A stretch of 64,000 nt of DNA from an uncultured Oligoflexales bacterium (GCA_958296095.1 OY282434.1:1332001-1396000), one strand, 5' to 3'; positions 26,013 through 35,821 are shown, numbered from the stretch's first letter. The notes: generated from the sequence alone by a model not told the origin. A program made the numbers and translations.

Positions 26013-27446
26013 TCACAAGCCTGGATCGGGTGCTCTATTGATTGTCACCAGCTTAACGATGAGGAGAGCAGTGAAGGCGGCGATGAAGCCAGGCACGCTT
26101 TCGCCCACGATTCTGCTCAAGCCCAGCATTACCCAGATGATGACCGTGCCGCTAGCTGCCAAGACGATCAGCAGCCCGCCCCATTCTGGGATACTAACGT
26201 TGAAGAGACGCAATAACAGCAGTGTGCCGATGGATGTGCCCATGCCGTTGAAGGCAAAGACGACGAGCACAAAGATACTTTTATCGGCCCACAAGGCGAT
26301 AGCCGTCGCGACTAAAGCAATGATCACTGTGCCCGCTTTAGCGAGCAGCATCGACTCGCTTGGCGGTTCAGGCAGATCGCGAGACAACGAAGCCGAGCAA
26401 CTGATAATTTGCGAGTCTGCGGTAGATAGAGTCGAGGAAAACACTCCCGCCAGCACTAGACCTACAGCCGCGGCGGGCAGTATAGCCTGGGTGGAGAGAA
26501 ACAATGCCAACTCCGCATCAAAATCCTCGGCACTCTTGAGAATTACCCTCGTGCTCAAAGCCACCAATGTGCTCAAGACAAGAAACAGCGTGTCGAACAC
26601 ACAGCTGGTAACAAAAAATTTCTTCGCATCCTGACGCTCTGCCAACGCCATCGCCCGCGCCAACACATGCGGTTGGCCGAAACTGCCCAGCCCATACCCT
26701 AGCATGCCGAGTATGAACAGTGTCAGACCGCCATAGCCACCAATCGATAAATTTTGCGGCAACAGCGTGGTCTGATCGCTACCTGCGGGCGCAGATGCCA
26801 TGAACGCCTGATACATAGCCACCACCCCGCCTTCCTTGGCAGTGGCAACGATGAGCAGTATCGCCATGCTGGCGGTCATGATGGTGACCTGTGCCGCGTC
26901 CGTCCAAATCGAAGCTCGGATGCCACCGGCCCAGCAGTAGAACAGGATTATCACCGCACTCAACACGATGCCGACATAGACAGGCTGTCCTAGCGCGACT
27001 TCAAGTGCTTTGCCGCCTGCCTTCAGCTGCGCCGCGGCGTAAACGCTCAGGAAAAACAAGGTCAGTAAGCCGATAACACGCCGCAACCAGACTCGGTTTT
27101 CGCCGTCCTGAAAGGTTATCAACTCACCGAGACTCAAGGCCCAACCACCTTGATTCATTGCCTGCAAGCGAAAGATAGTCAGCCAGTAAGAGATAAACGA
27201 CCCGACGATCAGACCAAAGGCGATCCAGATGACCATCGTGCCACCCGCATAGGCAGCCCCCATAAAACCCGCAAACATAAAGCCGCTGAACTTGGAGGCA
27301 CTGCCAGAAAGTGCCAACATGTAGGGAGAGACATCCTGACTGGCGAGAAAATAATCACGCTCGACACGTCTACTGCGGCGCGCCGCCATGAAACCGATCA
27401 CGCCTGTGATGCCGACCAGGATTAGTAAAAAACTAAACAGAACCAC
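26013..27446 (-). CDS. sodium:solute symporter (SSS/PutP family)
   Basis: 477 residues with about 13 transmembrane segments. SASKFSGFMFAGFMGAAYAGG is the conserved TM1-2 region and SLGELITFQDGENRVWLRR the loop next to it. Later, GVFSSTLSTADSQIISCSASLSRDL is the SSS signature with Na+-coordinating Ser/Thr residues. It imports a small organic solute with Na+; proline or pantothenate are possible but the substrate is not readable. The start is GTG without a clear Shine-Dalgarno sequence, so the N-terminus is uncertain by a few residues. Confidence 0.88.
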   Translation of the reverse strand: MVLFSFLLILVGITGVIGFMAARRSRRVERDYFLASQDVSPYMLALSGSASKFSGFMFAGFMGAAYAGGTMVIWIAFGLIVGSFISYWLTIFRLQAMNQGGWALSLGELITFQDGENRVWLRRVIGLLTLFFLSVYAAAQLKAGGKALEVALGQPVYVGIVLSAVIILFYCWAGGIRASIWTDAAQVTIMTASMAILLIVATAKEGGVVAMYQAFMASAPAGSDQTTLLPQNLSIGGYGGLTLFILGMLGYGLGSFGQPHVLARAMALAERQDAKKFFVTSCVFDTLFLVLSTLVALSTRVILKSAEDFDAELALFLSTQAILPAAAVGLVLAGVFSSTLSTADSQIISCSASLSRDLPEPPSESMLLAKAGTVIIALVATAIALWADKSIFVLVVFAFNGMGTSIGTLLLLRLFNVSIPEWGGLLIVLAASGTVIIWVMLGLSRIVGESVPGFIAAFTALLIVKLVTINRAPDPGL

Positions 27447-27562
27447 GCGGGAAGTCCCACATTAGAAATGCCATACCCACCAAGCATCATCCATCGGCAC
27501 GCAGGCTGTTACGCACCACCTTTCTTCCCCTCTCTTTGCTCACAAGTGCATGCCAAAGCTCG

Positions 27563-27850
27563 CTAGCTAATGCCGTAGGCACGCAGCCTCTTGCGCAGAG
27601 TGTTGCGGTTCATCCCCAGCAGTCGGGAAGCTTGCATCTGATTGCCGCCAGTGTGACGCATAATCTGCGTGAGAAAAGTCTTCTCAAATTTGCCCATGAA
27701 AAATGTGTAAAGGTTACCAGGCGAGTGCTCGCCCAACTGACTCAGAAAGCGAGCAATTTTAACTTCAACCAACTTGTCCAGAGAACAGCCGTCCAACAAC
27801 TGGGGTGAGTGAGCACCGACTACAGTGGAAACAACCGCGCCATTGGGCAT
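27563..27850 (-). CDS. fis: Fis-family DNA-binding protein
   Basis: 95 residues from ATG 27850; the frame opens at a GTG at 27892. The N-terminal half forms the Fis dimer arm and the C-terminal half is the helix-turn-helix GGNQMQASRLLGMNRNTLRKRLRAYGI, almost the Fis/NtrC consensus. A DNA-bending nucleoid protein and regulator of stable-RNA genes. It is not linked to dusB as in enterics; the dihydrouridine synthase of this window is 26 kb away. GGGGAG lies 12 bases before the chosen start. Confidence 0.88.
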   Translation of the reverse strand: MPNGAVVSTVVGAHSPQLLDGCSLDKLVEVKIARFLSQLGEHSPGNLYTFFMGKFEKTFLTQIMRHTGGNQMQASRLLGMNRNTLRKRLRAYGIS

Positions 27851-28047
27851 GCTAGACACAGACTCCCCACTATCAGCGCCACCAGCTTCCACGCCCCAAC
27901 CTGCCGTAGGTTACGATCTCAAACCGCGGCATACCTAACAATTTCGCCTGCGTGCGTCAACAGCAGAAACTATCTTTCACGATTGAAATGCACGCGGCTT
28001 TCCGCTACAACGCTGCCGAGGGAGGAACTGTCTGGGAGTCGCAGAGA

Positions 28048-28707
28048 TTGAAAGAAAAACCACCTGAGCCCAAAGCAGAGCACGACACGCGGCCATCGTC
28101 TGCCACACCAGGCGAAGTTGAGCCAGGGCATTCTTCACCGGTGCAAGACAACTCACCCCAACATCCGGGCGGCTGGTTCGCCAGGTTTCTTACCGCGACC
28201 CGACCGCGTGAACGTCACCAGAGCGGGCGCGCTAGGGGGCGTGCTACGGCAACTCGTGCTGCTCAGGGCGAAAGCGACCGCTACTTGCGCCTGCGGGCTG
28301 AACTGGAAAATTTTAAAAAGCGCACCGCCAAAGAAAAAGAAGACCTGCACCGCCATGCACTGGAAGCTCTTATGAGAGATTTGCTCCCTGTGCTGGACAG
28401 TTTTGAGAAAGGCTTCGTGGCTTTGGACAACGATAAAACTACCGCCGCCAGCTCCTTTGCCGCGGGTATGCAACTAGTTGCCGAGCAGTTGCACAAGACT
28501 CTAGCTGGGCACGGGCTACAGGTCGTCTCCAGTTGCGGTGAAAGTTTTGATCCACAGATACATCAAGCCATTCGCCGGGAAGAATCCCCCACGGTAGAGC
28601 ATGCTATCGTCGGGGAGGAATTTGCCAAAGGCTATCTGCTGCATGACCGTCTGCTCCGCCCTGCGATGGTCAGTGTGCATGTTCCCCAGCCCCACGCCGA
28701 CCCGTAA
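28048..28707 (+). CDS. grpE: GrpE nucleotide exchange factor
   Basis: Releases ADP from DnaK. The core is clear: YLRLRAELENFKKRTAKEKEDLHRHALEALMRDLLPVLDSFEKG (coiled coil and four-helix region), AAGMQLVAEQLHKTLAGHGLQ and the C-terminal beta-wing GESFDPQIHQAI. The N-terminal third is a poorly conserved Pro/Gly/Arg-rich tail, longer than usual. The start is uncertain: the frame is open to 27952, but TTG 28048 has GGGAG 9 bases upstream. DnaK and DnaJ are not nearby; lon follows, so heat-shock control is plausible. Confidence 0.85.
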   Translation: MKEKPPEPKAEHDTRPSSATPGEVEPGHSSPVQDNSPQHPGGWFARFLTATRPRERHQSGRARGRATATRAAQGESDRYLRLRAELENFKKRTAKEKEDLHRHALEALMRDLLPVLDSFEKGFVALDNDKTTAASSFAAGMQLVAEQLHKTLAGHGLQVVSSCGESFDPQIHQAIRREESPTVEHAIVGEEFAKGYLLHDRLLRPAMVSVHVPQPHADP

Positions 28708-28806
28708 AGCACAGGGCATAGACTGCCTGCCATAACCTCTCTGCTCAAGTTTCTAAGTTCTTGGTCGAATAGCTTGCAGATGCTTCTCACACACGGAGTG
28801 CTGCCA

Positions 28807-31245
28807 ATGCCTGAGCAGGAAGAACAGGGTGTCGTCAGTGTAGGCATGGAGTTCCCACTGTTGCCTTTGAAAGATATTGTCATCTTTCCGCACATGGTCG
28901 TGCCTGTCTTTACCAGCGAGGACATCTGCACCAACACCATCAACAGTGCCATGCAAGACGGCAAACGCATCTTTCTTTCCGCCTTCCGTAGTCAGGAAGA
29001 AGAGGATGGTCTGCTGAGCTCGCTGCCGCCGCCCTTCGATGTCTATGATATCGGGCTGGTTTGCTCGATCATTCGCACTCGTAAACTCTCCGACGGGCGA
29101 ATGCGTGCACTCGTGCAGGGGATCTCCAGAGCAAAGATTACCCATCTCGTCCAGCGCGAGCCTTACCCACGTGTCAGTGTGCAGCCCGTGCTTGAGCAGA
29201 GCACCCAGCACAATACCGCCGAAATAGAAGCGTTGAGCCGTACTATACGGGAAAATCTTGAAACTGTCGTCAGTCTAGGCAAGCTACTGCCCCCCGACAT
29301 GCTGGTGGTGCTTGAAGATGTCAATGATCCGGCGCGCCTCTCGGATCTCGTCGCGGCCCATCTCAGCCTGAGAGTGCAGGAAGCACAAGGCGTGCTGGCC
29401 ATTGCCTCGCCGCTCGAACGTCTGCGCAAGGTCTGCAATTTCCTCGCCCGTGAAATCGAAGTCTTTCGCATGCAGATGAAAATCCAGTCGCAGGCACGCG
29501 AAGAAATCGGCAAGGTGCAAAAAGAACACTACCTGCGCGAGCAGATCAAAGTGATGAAGAACGAGCTTGGTGACGGCGACGTGAAGGACGAGATTGCCGA
29601 GCTGTGGCAACAGACGAAGAAGGTCAAGCTCAGTTCCCGTGCCAGAGAAGAGACAGTGCGGCACATCAAGCGGCTGGAAAAAATGCACCACGATACCAGT
29701 GAGGCAAGCCTTACCCGTGCATGGCTGGAACATGTCCTGGCCCTGCCGTGGGAAATTTTCACCAAAGACAATCTTGACCTGAAACGCGTCAAAGCCGTGC
29801 TCGATAGTGATCATTTCGGCTTAAAAGCCATCAAAGACCGCATCATCGAATATCTGGCGGTAAAAAAACTTAACCCTGCCGCGGCCAGTCCGATTTTGTG
29901 TTTCGTCGGCCCGCCAGGGGTGGGCAAGACCAGTCTCGGTCGTTCGATTGCTAGAGCGATGGGCAGAAAATTTGCCCGGGTCGCACTCGGTGGGGTTCGT
30001 GACGAAGCCGACATCCGCGGCCATCGTAAGACCTACGTCGGGGCCTATCCGGGGCGTATCATTCAGTGTTTAAAATTTGCTGGCAGTAGCAACCCTGTCA
30101 TCATGCTCGACGAAATTGACAAGATCGGCGCCGACCAGCGCGGTGACCCCGCCGCGGCACTGCTGGAGGCACTCGATGCTGAACAAAACGCCACCTTCGT
30201 CGATCACTACCTCGGCGTGGAATTCAATCTCTCCCGTGTGCTGTTCATCGCCAACGCTAACACGATGACAACGGTGTCACACGCACTGCTGGATAGGCTT
30301 GAGGTTATTGACATCTCTGGCTACTCGGAGGCGGAAAAAATTTCTATTGCCAACCATTTTCTCGTCCCTAAACAACTGTCCGAAGCTGGGTTAAACAGCA
30401 AAGGCTTGCAGGTTAGTTTTAGTCGTGCGGCCCTCAGCAAGGTTATCAACAGCTACACCAGAGAGAGTGGCTTGCGCACGCTGGAGAAAAAAATTGCATC
30501 GGTATGCCGCAAAATTGCCCGACAGCTGGTCGAGACCAACGTTACCGCCCGTGACATAAAAATCACCCCCCGCCAAATTGTGCGCCAACTCGGTGCGGGC
30601 TGTGTCGATAACTTTAGCTACCGTGATGCCCAGAGCGGCGTAGCACTGTCATTGGCCTACACTCCGTTCGGCGGCGAGATACTTGCCATCGAGACCAACG
30701 TGCTGCGTAATGAGCAAACGCGTATGAAACTGACAGGACAAATCGGCGAGGTAATGAGTGAATCAGCACAGACGGCGTTGAGCTTTGTCGTCAGCAGTGC
30801 GGCGTTGTTTGGCTTTGATGCTAAACTGCTGACCGCCAACGAAGTTCACATTCACGTGCCTGCAGGGGCGATGCCCAAAGACGGCCCTAGTGCAGGCATT
30901 AGCATTACCACCTCTATCCTGTCTGCCGTGCTCAACGTTGCTCCACCACAAGCTGTTGCCCTCAGCGGTGAGATAACCCTGCATGGACGAGTGCTTGCCG
31001 TCGGTGGACTGAAAGAAAAATTTCTTGCCGCCCAACGCCATCGTATTTTTGAGCTAATCTTGCCGTCCCAAAACCGCCCTACCGTGCAAGAACTTGCTGC
31101 CGATGTCAGGAGAAATATCAAAATCCATTATGTCGATGACTACTTTGCCGTCTTCCGCCTGCTCTTCAACCGAGAACAAGATCTCAGCTACCGCTCTTGC
31201 ACCACCAGTACCGACGCAGGCCGAACGCTGCGGCAAATCAGCTAG
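28807..31245 (+). CDS. lon: ATP-dependent protease Lon (LonA)
   Basis: AAA+ serine protease for misfolded and regulatory proteins, including antitoxins such as those of this window (inference). Domains: N-terminal LAN domain (about 15-205), coiled linker, Walker A GPPGVGKTS (368-376), Walker B VIMLDEID, sensor region, and a protease domain with catalytic S695 in MPKDGPSAGISI and a downstream Lys in GLKEKFLAAQRHR. The length of 812 residues from ATG 28807 (GGAG 9 bases upstream) is normal. Module H begins right at the stop codon. Confidence 0.97.
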   Translation: MPEQEEQGVVSVGMEFPLLPLKDIVIFPHMVVPVFTSEDICTNTINSAMQDGKRIFLSAFRSQEEEDGLLSSLPPPFDVYDIGLVCSIIRTRKLSDGRMRALVQGISRAKITHLVQREPYPRVSVQPVLEQSTQHNTAEIEALSRTIRENLETVVSLGKLLPPDMLVVLEDVNDPARLSDLVAAHLSLRVQEAQGVLAIASPLERLRKVCNFLAREIEVFRMQMKIQSQAREEIGKVQKEHYLREQIKVMKNELGDGDVKDEIAELWQQTKKVKLSSRAREETVRHIKRLEKMHHDTSEASLTRAWLEHVLALPWEIFTKDNLDLKRVKAVLDSDHFGLKAIKDRIIEYLAVKKLNPAAASPILCFVGPPGVGKTSLGRSIARAMGRKFARVALGGVRDEADIRGHRKTYVGAYPGRIIQCLKFAGSSNPVIMLDEIDKIGADQRGDPAAALLEALDAEQNATFVDHYLGVEFNLSRVLFIANANTMTTVSHALLDRLEVIDISGYSEAEKISIANHFLVPKQLSEAGLNSKGLQVSFSRAALSKVINSYTRESGLRTLEKKIASVCRKIARQLVETNVTARDIKITPRQIVRQLGAGCVDNFSYRDAQSGVALSLAYTPFGGEILAIETNVLRNEQTRMKLTGQIGEVMSESAQTALSFVVSSAALFGFDAKLLTANEVHIHVPAGAMPKDGPSAGISITTSILSAVLNVAPPQAVALSGEITLHGRVLAVGGLKEKFLAAQRHRIFELILPSQNRPTVQELAADVRRNIKIHYVDDYFAVFRLLFNREQDLSYRSCTTSTDAGRTLRQIS

Positions 31246-31524
31246 CGCGCTGCTTTTTTGTAACGCTCGCCTTACGAGACTGTTTGCCGCTTTCTCGCTC
31301 CCTCGCTTCGCTCGCTACGCTGCTTTTTGTATCGCTCGCTTCCTAGCTCGCTTCGCTCGCTACGCTGCTTTTTGTATCGCTCGCTTTCTAGCTCGCTGCA
31401 TGTTCTCAGACCACTCTGCGTGCCCTCTCTGCTTGTCATCAAGCCTCTCGGCTATTGCGTTCAGGCTTGTCCTTTAGCCCCTCTTCCTGTTTTCAAACCT
31501 CTTGGCTGTCACGTTGAGACTTGC

Positions 31525-31692
31525 CTACCGAAAGCTCCATGAACGGCAGGGCAAGACCGTGCGAAAACGACCGCAGATATTGCCAATACTGCAACTAGAT
31601 TATTTTTTGCATAAGGCATGTGCTTGCACATATTCGTGGGGAGTTTCTCGGTAGGTCTGCGCCGTGCCAAGACAACGGGGACTTGTGCTAAG
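31525..31692 (+). repeat. element P, copy P10
   Basis: The crossing helix is GGCAGGGCA with CGCCGTGCC, 7 of 9 pairs, the poorest of the full-length copies. Confidence 0.8.
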
Positions 31693-31927
31693 GAAGGTCT
31701 TTGCCTCTCGTTATTGCGTTCAAGCTTGCCTACCGAGAGCTCCATGAACGGCGCGGCAAGACCGTTCGCTGCGCTACGGCTTTCTGTAACGCTCGCTTCC
31801 TAGCTCGCTTCGCTCGCTACGCTGCTTTTTGTATCGCTCGCTTCCTAGCTCGCTTTTTGCACTCGGACCTCTCGCCATTGCGTTTGGGCTCGTCATCAGA
31901 CTTCTTGCGGTTACGTTCATGCTTGCC

Positions 31928-32081
31928 CACCGAGAGCTCCATGAATGGCACGGCAAGACCGTGCGAAAACGACCGCAGATATTGCCAATACTGCAACTAG
32001 ATTATTTTTTGCATAAGGCATGTGCTTGCACATATTCGTGGGGAGTTTCTCGGTAGGTCTGTGCCGTGCCAAGATAACGGA
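31928..32081 (+). repeat. element P, copy P12
   Basis: The crossing helix GGCACGGCA/TGCCGTGCC is perfect over 9 bp. The tail runs into module H after AACGGAG. Confidence 0.85.
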
Positions 32082-32325
32082 GCTGCGCTGCGGCTCTTTG
32101 TATCGCTCGCCTTACGAGACTGTTTGCCGCTTTCTAGCTCCCTCGCTGCTTATCCTCTAGTCTCTCTGCATCCTCTCGCTGCTTGCCGTCAGATTATGCT
32201 TTTGCACAAGGCATGTGCTTGCCACCTATCTCAGGGGAGAGTTTCTCGGTAGGTCTCACCGTGCCAAGACAACGGAGGTACGGGCTAAGAAGGGTCTTTG
32301 CCTCTCGTTATTGCGTTCAAGCTTG

Positions 32326-32378
32326 TCCTCCGTCAGTTGTTCGGCTGACCTGTGTAGCCCAAGTGGGGCGGGAGGCAA
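32326..32378 (+). repeat. 53-bp structured repeat upstream of the ImmA/IrrE-PIN operon
   Basis: It starts TCCTCCGTCAGTTG, ends GGGGCGGGAGGCAA and recurs at 36666-36719 with one extra G. CCTCC pairs with GGAGG at the ends, and GTCAG/CTGAC form an inner hairpin. Both copies sit 110-150 bp upstream of toxin-antitoxin-like operons, in the same orientation. Confidence 0.85.
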
Positions 32379-32440
32379 GCGTGGTAGGCGTACAGCTCCC
32401 CATCCCAGAACCAGCTGGCCCTGGAAAAGTAGTAGCCAAA

Positions 32441-32456
32441 GGTGTACAATGGTGTA
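32441..32456 (+). promoter_or_regulatory. candidate autoregulatory operator: direct repeat GGTGTA
   Basis: GGTGTACAATGGTGTATA places two GGTGTA half-sites exactly 10 bp apart, one helical turn, 34 bp before the start codon and overlapping a -10-like TACAAT. A helix-turn-helix repressor encoded by the operon could bind here. Confidence 0.4.
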
Positions 32457-32484
32457 TAGGGACTAGTGGCTGGGAGGTGACAAT

Positions 32485-33594
32485 ATGAGTAATCTTGCAA
32501 AGAACATCGACAGGCTCATCAGAGCAAGGGGTCTTACGGATGACGATATCATACAAAGGGCAGAACTACCCCCCGACTTATACAGGGAGATAAAGGGTGG
32601 AGAACTACCCCCGACCACTAGGGGGGTGGAGTCTGTGGCCAAAGTGTTGGATGTTCCCACATCCCACTTGTTTGAATCTGTCCGTCCCCTTAAGCATGTT
32701 AGGTTTCGTTCCAACAAAGGCTTTGGAGACCGTGATCAGATTTTAGTGGATGTGGGGCGTTGGTTCTATCCCTTTAGCGATCTGGAACACATGCTGAATG
32801 ACCACCGTCCCCTCAAGTTAAAGGTGATGCCCTCAGGCGACCCCCGTAAAGTAGCCCGTTCGGTTCGAACAGCTCTTGGCTTGAAAGAATCAGAACCAAT
32901 TAATAATATCTGTGGATTGCTTGAGTCTGCGGGTATTAGGGTTGGCGAGGTGAATTCACCGTCAAAGGGGTTTTTTGGGCTATCGATTGCCGACCCACAG
33001 AATGGCTATGCGATTGTCACTAATACTTGGAAAGGCATTTCCGTAGAGAGATGGATTTTTACTGCCGCACACGAACTAGGGCACCTGATCTTGCATGGAT
33101 CAGAATATGGTCCGAAGCAACCGGACGAAAATAAGGCTCATGAAAAAGATAAGGGCACTGAAAAGGAGGCTGACAGTTTTGCTGGGCACTTCCTCCTACC
33201 TGACGTTACCTTTGATAAGGAATGGGATTCATCAGGTGATTTGTCCCTTCTTGAGCGGGTTCTGCGAATAAAGAAAAAATTCAAAGTAAGCTATCAAACG
33301 GTGCTGTACCGGTTGGGCCAAAAGCATCCCAACTGGAATGTTTGGGGGGGATTTCACTTTGAATATAAACGTGTTCACGGGAAAGCCCTCTCTCGCACCA
33401 CTGAGCCCAACCCCCTACCTGAAGAAGCTTTCCGGATGAAAGACCGTAATGGAATGTATTCGGATCGTTTACAAGAGCTTGTCTATAAGGCCACTGAGCA
33501 GGAGCACATCACCGTGAGCCGTGCTGCGGAGATTTTAAGCATCCCCCTACGCGAAATGTACAGTTTGCTTGTGTCCAAGGCTAATTCTAAATAA
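32485..33594 (+). CDS. XRE-type HTH and ImmA/IrrE metallopeptidase fusion (COG2856-like)
   Basis: 369 residues. The N-terminal HTH (about 1-65) has LIRARGLTDDDIIQRAELPPDLYREIKGG. The gluzincin-like ImmA/IrrE domain (about 125-260) carries HELGH at 196-200 with E228 (EKEADSFAGHFLLP) as third zinc ligand. A C-terminal segment (about 330-365) looks like a second HTH (ITVSRAAEILSIPLREMYSLL). Such fusions act as antitoxins or as proteases that cleave repressors in mobile elements. GGGAGGTGA precedes the ATG. The stop shares one base with the PIN gene start, so the two are coupled. Confidence 0.9.
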   Translation: MSNLAKNIDRLIRARGLTDDDIIQRAELPPDLYREIKGGELPPTTRGVESVAKVLDVPTSHLFESVRPLKHVRFRSNKGFGDRDQILVDVGRWFYPFSDLEHMLNDHRPLKLKVMPSGDPRKVARSVRTALGLKESEPINNICGLLESAGIRVGEVNSPSKGFFGLSIADPQNGYAIVTNTWKGISVERWIFTAAHELGHLILHGSEYGPKQPDENKAHEKDKGTEKEADSFAGHFLLPDVTFDKEWDSSGDLSLLERVLRIKKKFKVSYQTVLYRLGQKHPNWNVWGGFHFEYKRVHGKALSRTTEPNPLPEEAFRMKDRNGMYSDRLQELVYKATEQEHITVSRAAEILSIPLREMYSLLVSKANSK

Positions 33595-34136
33595 TGACAG
33601 ATAAAACTGAGCTACTTTTAGATTCCAATGTAGTGATGAACTATGACAACGCCGGTATTTTGTGTGTCTTGAGTTTGGTTAACGAGCATATCGGGCAGAT
33701 TTATATTTTAACCGCGGTCCTCGTAGAGGTGGGGTTCCTATCAGATGCTGAATGTGCTCGACGTGGATTTAAGGTTATCGAGCACACGTGGGAAGAAGGG
33801 GGACATACCGACAAATTACAAGTGTCTAATGCGCTATCCGGAGTGGACAAACTATGTCTAGCGGTAGCGCAGACCCGCGGTTACATTTGTGTAACCGATG
33901 ACAAGAAATTACAAAAATCTTGCTCTGACTACAAAGTCGAATGTCCAGGGGCGACGGACCTGGTAAGTCTTCTTCGTGAAAAGCAACAGATAACTGCCAA
34001 CGAAGCAGAAGAATATGTCAATAAAATCAAGAACGCCCCCTATCTGAAATGGTTGGCGAACCGATCACGTAATTCCACTTTGACTGCCCCGTCGCTGCGG
34101 CACAAACCACCCAGAGCCGATGTAATCCAGTCATAG
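33594..34136 (+). CDS. PIN-like domain protein, putative toxin partner
   Basis: 180 residues with the PIN nuclease acidic set: D10 (LLLDSNVVMNY), E45 (AVLVEVGFL), D85 (LSGVDKLCLAVAQ) and D102/D103 (YICVTDDKKLQ). PIN toxins cleave tRNA, rRNA or mRNA with Mg2+ or Mn2+. The ATG overlaps the last base of the ImmA/IrrE gene stop, which supports a two-gene toxin-antitoxin unit with the HTH-peptidase as antitoxin and regulator. The C-terminal 40 residues look disordered. Confidence 0.8.
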   Translation: MTDKTELLLDSNVVMNYDNAGILCVLSLVNEHIGQIYILTAVLVEVGFLSDAECARRGFKVIEHTWEEGGHTDKLQVSNALSGVDKLCLAVAQTRGYICVTDDKKLQKSCSDYKVECPGATDLVSLLREKQQITANEAEEYVNKIKNAPYLKWLANRSRNSTLTAPSLRHKPPRADVIQS

Positions 34137-35089
34137 CCTCATTACGTTAAGTGTATGCCCCTCCACCTCTTGCCCACCGAGAGCTCCATGAACGGCAGGG
34201 CAAGACCGTTCGCTGCGCTGCGCCGTGGCGCGCTACGCGCTACGCGCTGCGCTACGCTGCTTTTTTGTAACGCTCGCTTCCTAGCTCGCTGCTTATCCTC
34301 TAGTCTCTCTGCATCCTCTCTCTGCTTGTTCTCAGACCTCTCGTTATTGCGTTTGGGCTCGTCATCAGACTTCTTGCGGTTACGTTCATGCTTGCCTACC
34401 GAGAGCTACATGAATGGCGGGGCGAGGCCGTGCGAAAACCCGACCACAAATATTGCCGTATTGCCGTTAGTTTATTTTTTTGCATAGGGCATGTGCCTTG
34501 TTATCCGTTTGTGGGGAGAGTTTCTCGGTAGGGCTGCACCGTGGCGCGCTACGCGCTACGCGCTGCGCTACGCTGCTTTTTTGTAACGCTCGCTTCCTAG
34601 CTCGCTGCTTATCCTCTAGTCTCTCTGCATCCTCTCTCTGCTTGTTCTCAGACCTCTCGTTATTGCGTTTGGGCTCGTCATCAGACTTCTTGCGGTTACG
34701 TTCATGCTTGCCCACCGAGAGCCACATGAACGGCGCGGCAAGACCGTTCGCTACGCTACGCGGCTTTTTTGTAACGCTCGCTTCCTAGCTCATCGCTGCG
34801 CGATGCTTTTTGTCCCGCTCGCTTGCTAGCTCGCTCTTTGTCCTCATGCCTCTTGCTATTACGCTCAGGCTTGCCTCAGACCTCTCGGCGGTTGCGTTGA
34901 GGCTTGCCCCCAAGCCTCCCTGCCTGTCATCAGGCCTCTCGGCGGTTGCGTTTAGACTTGCCAGCTAGTCCGCGAACTCCCTATCGGGGATACTCCTACA
35001 ACTCTCGCTCAAATTATCATTCAATTTAGATAGTTGTGAAGAATTTTAAAAAAAACTTCATTTGCAACTAAAGCAAAAAAAAACGGCCG
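34137..35089 (+). repeat. repeat island R6 downstream of the PIN gene
   Basis: About 950 bp. Truncated element P heads at 34174-34209 and 34711-34747, both jumping into module H after CCGT; one element P with a damaged 3' end (34396-34544); and two copies about 320 bp apart of a module H+C block of about 175 bp (34221-34396 and 34539-34712), near-identical to a third at 39783-39958. Module C units reach to about 34970. The last 100 bp before the lipoprotein gene are A/T-rich with A-runs. No gene supported. Confidence 0.9.
34396..34544 (+). repeat. element P, copy P15 (3' end interrupted)
   Basis: The head has GGCGGGGCG and GAAAACCCGACC. The tail stops at CACCGTGG and enters module H, so the crossing helix is broken. 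Confidence 0.75.
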
Positions 35090-35137
35090 ATGATGTTTGA
35101 GGAAACTGTCTTTAATTTTTTGATTGGGGAGGATGAG

Positions 35138-35821
35138 ATGAGCTATTTAAGTTCGACGTTGATTATCTTGCTGGGTGTGCTTGTGGTCACAGGTGGGTGT
35201 CTTCGTCCACCGGGAGATGAGTCGGGTGGGGGAGATGTGGCAGATGTCCGGAAGGCTTCGCTAGATGACTCTGCCATCGAAGACGGCACTCCTTTGACAC
35301 AAATCGCAGTAAGGTCTAGATGCACGAACGAAGGAAAAAGCTGCCTACGATTTAGAGATGCGAAATTGCTTTGCAGTGTAAATAGAGAAGATCAGAATGT
35401 GCCAGATTTTCACGGCCATGCTATTTTCAGTGTGACAAGAACTCTGCTGACTTTGTTCAAGAGCAGGATTGACGTAGATGAGGCACTTTTGTGGCACAAC
35501 CATGAGCTTACTGTCGAAGACATTACAAAGTTATCGCCCAGACTTTATCTTGTGTGTTTAAACTCCTTATTCGGTTTGCCTGGCGAAAGGAAGGGGGTAG
35601 CAAAGAGGATAATAGACGAGAACATTAATCTCGTCAGTGACCGTATTAATCTAAATAAGGAGGTGCTAAGCAGGGGGGCATGCTATTTGCCTATGTGGAG
35701 TATCGATCGGGGGGAATTTGCTAGTGAGATTAAAGTCGGACGCTGTGACGAGGTCACGGAGGATAAATACAAGAAACGGAAAAACAGAATAGAGATTACT
35801 TTCCACAAACTCAAAAGTTAG
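35138..35821 (+). CDS. orphan lipoprotein
   Basis: 227 residues from ATG 35138, chosen because GGGGAGG lies 5 bases upstream and the signal peptide starts there (the ORF opens at 35090). The lipobox VTGGC puts the lipid on C21. The mature domain is mixed, with cysteines in SRCTNEGKSCLRF and later LLCSV, LVCLN, GACYL and GRCDE, so disulfides are likely. A/T-richer than the chromosomal genes and bracketed by repeat islands R6 and R7, which suggests an acquired gene. Family unknown. Confidence 0.7.
   Translation: MSYLSSTLIILLGVLVVTGGCLRPPGDESGGGDVADVRKASLDDSAIEDGTPLTQIAVRSRCTNEGKSCLRFRDAKLLCSVNREDQNVPDFHGHAIFSVTRTLLTLFKSRIDVDEALLWHNHELTVEDITKLSPRLYLVCLNSLFGLPGERKGVAKRIIDENINLVSDRINLNKEVLSRGACYLPMWSIDRGEFASEIKVGRCDEVTEDKYKKRKNRIEITFHKLKS

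Larger units (their letters stand above)
31246..32325 (+). repeat. repeat island R5 downstream of lon
   Basis: About 1.1 kb. Module H starts at the lon stop codon and occurs in several tandem forms (31246-31400). Element P copies P10 (31525-31692) and P12 (31928-32081) are near complete. A head truncated by module H lies at 31730-31765, and a lone tail at about 32183-32290. Module C units fill the rest. No gene supported. Confidence 0.9.

Noticed and set aside
28774..28806. The upstream in-frame start for lon
   Set aside because: The ATG at 28807 has a GGAG at proper spacing and gives the usual Lon N-terminus; the extension is unlike Lon.
34155..34788. Open frames on the plus strand encoding TESSMNG- and FCNARFLARC-type peptides, and similar frames in every repeat island
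   Set aside because: They are translations of element P and modules H and C; the same peptides recur in all islands and in both orientations, with no ribosome binding sites.
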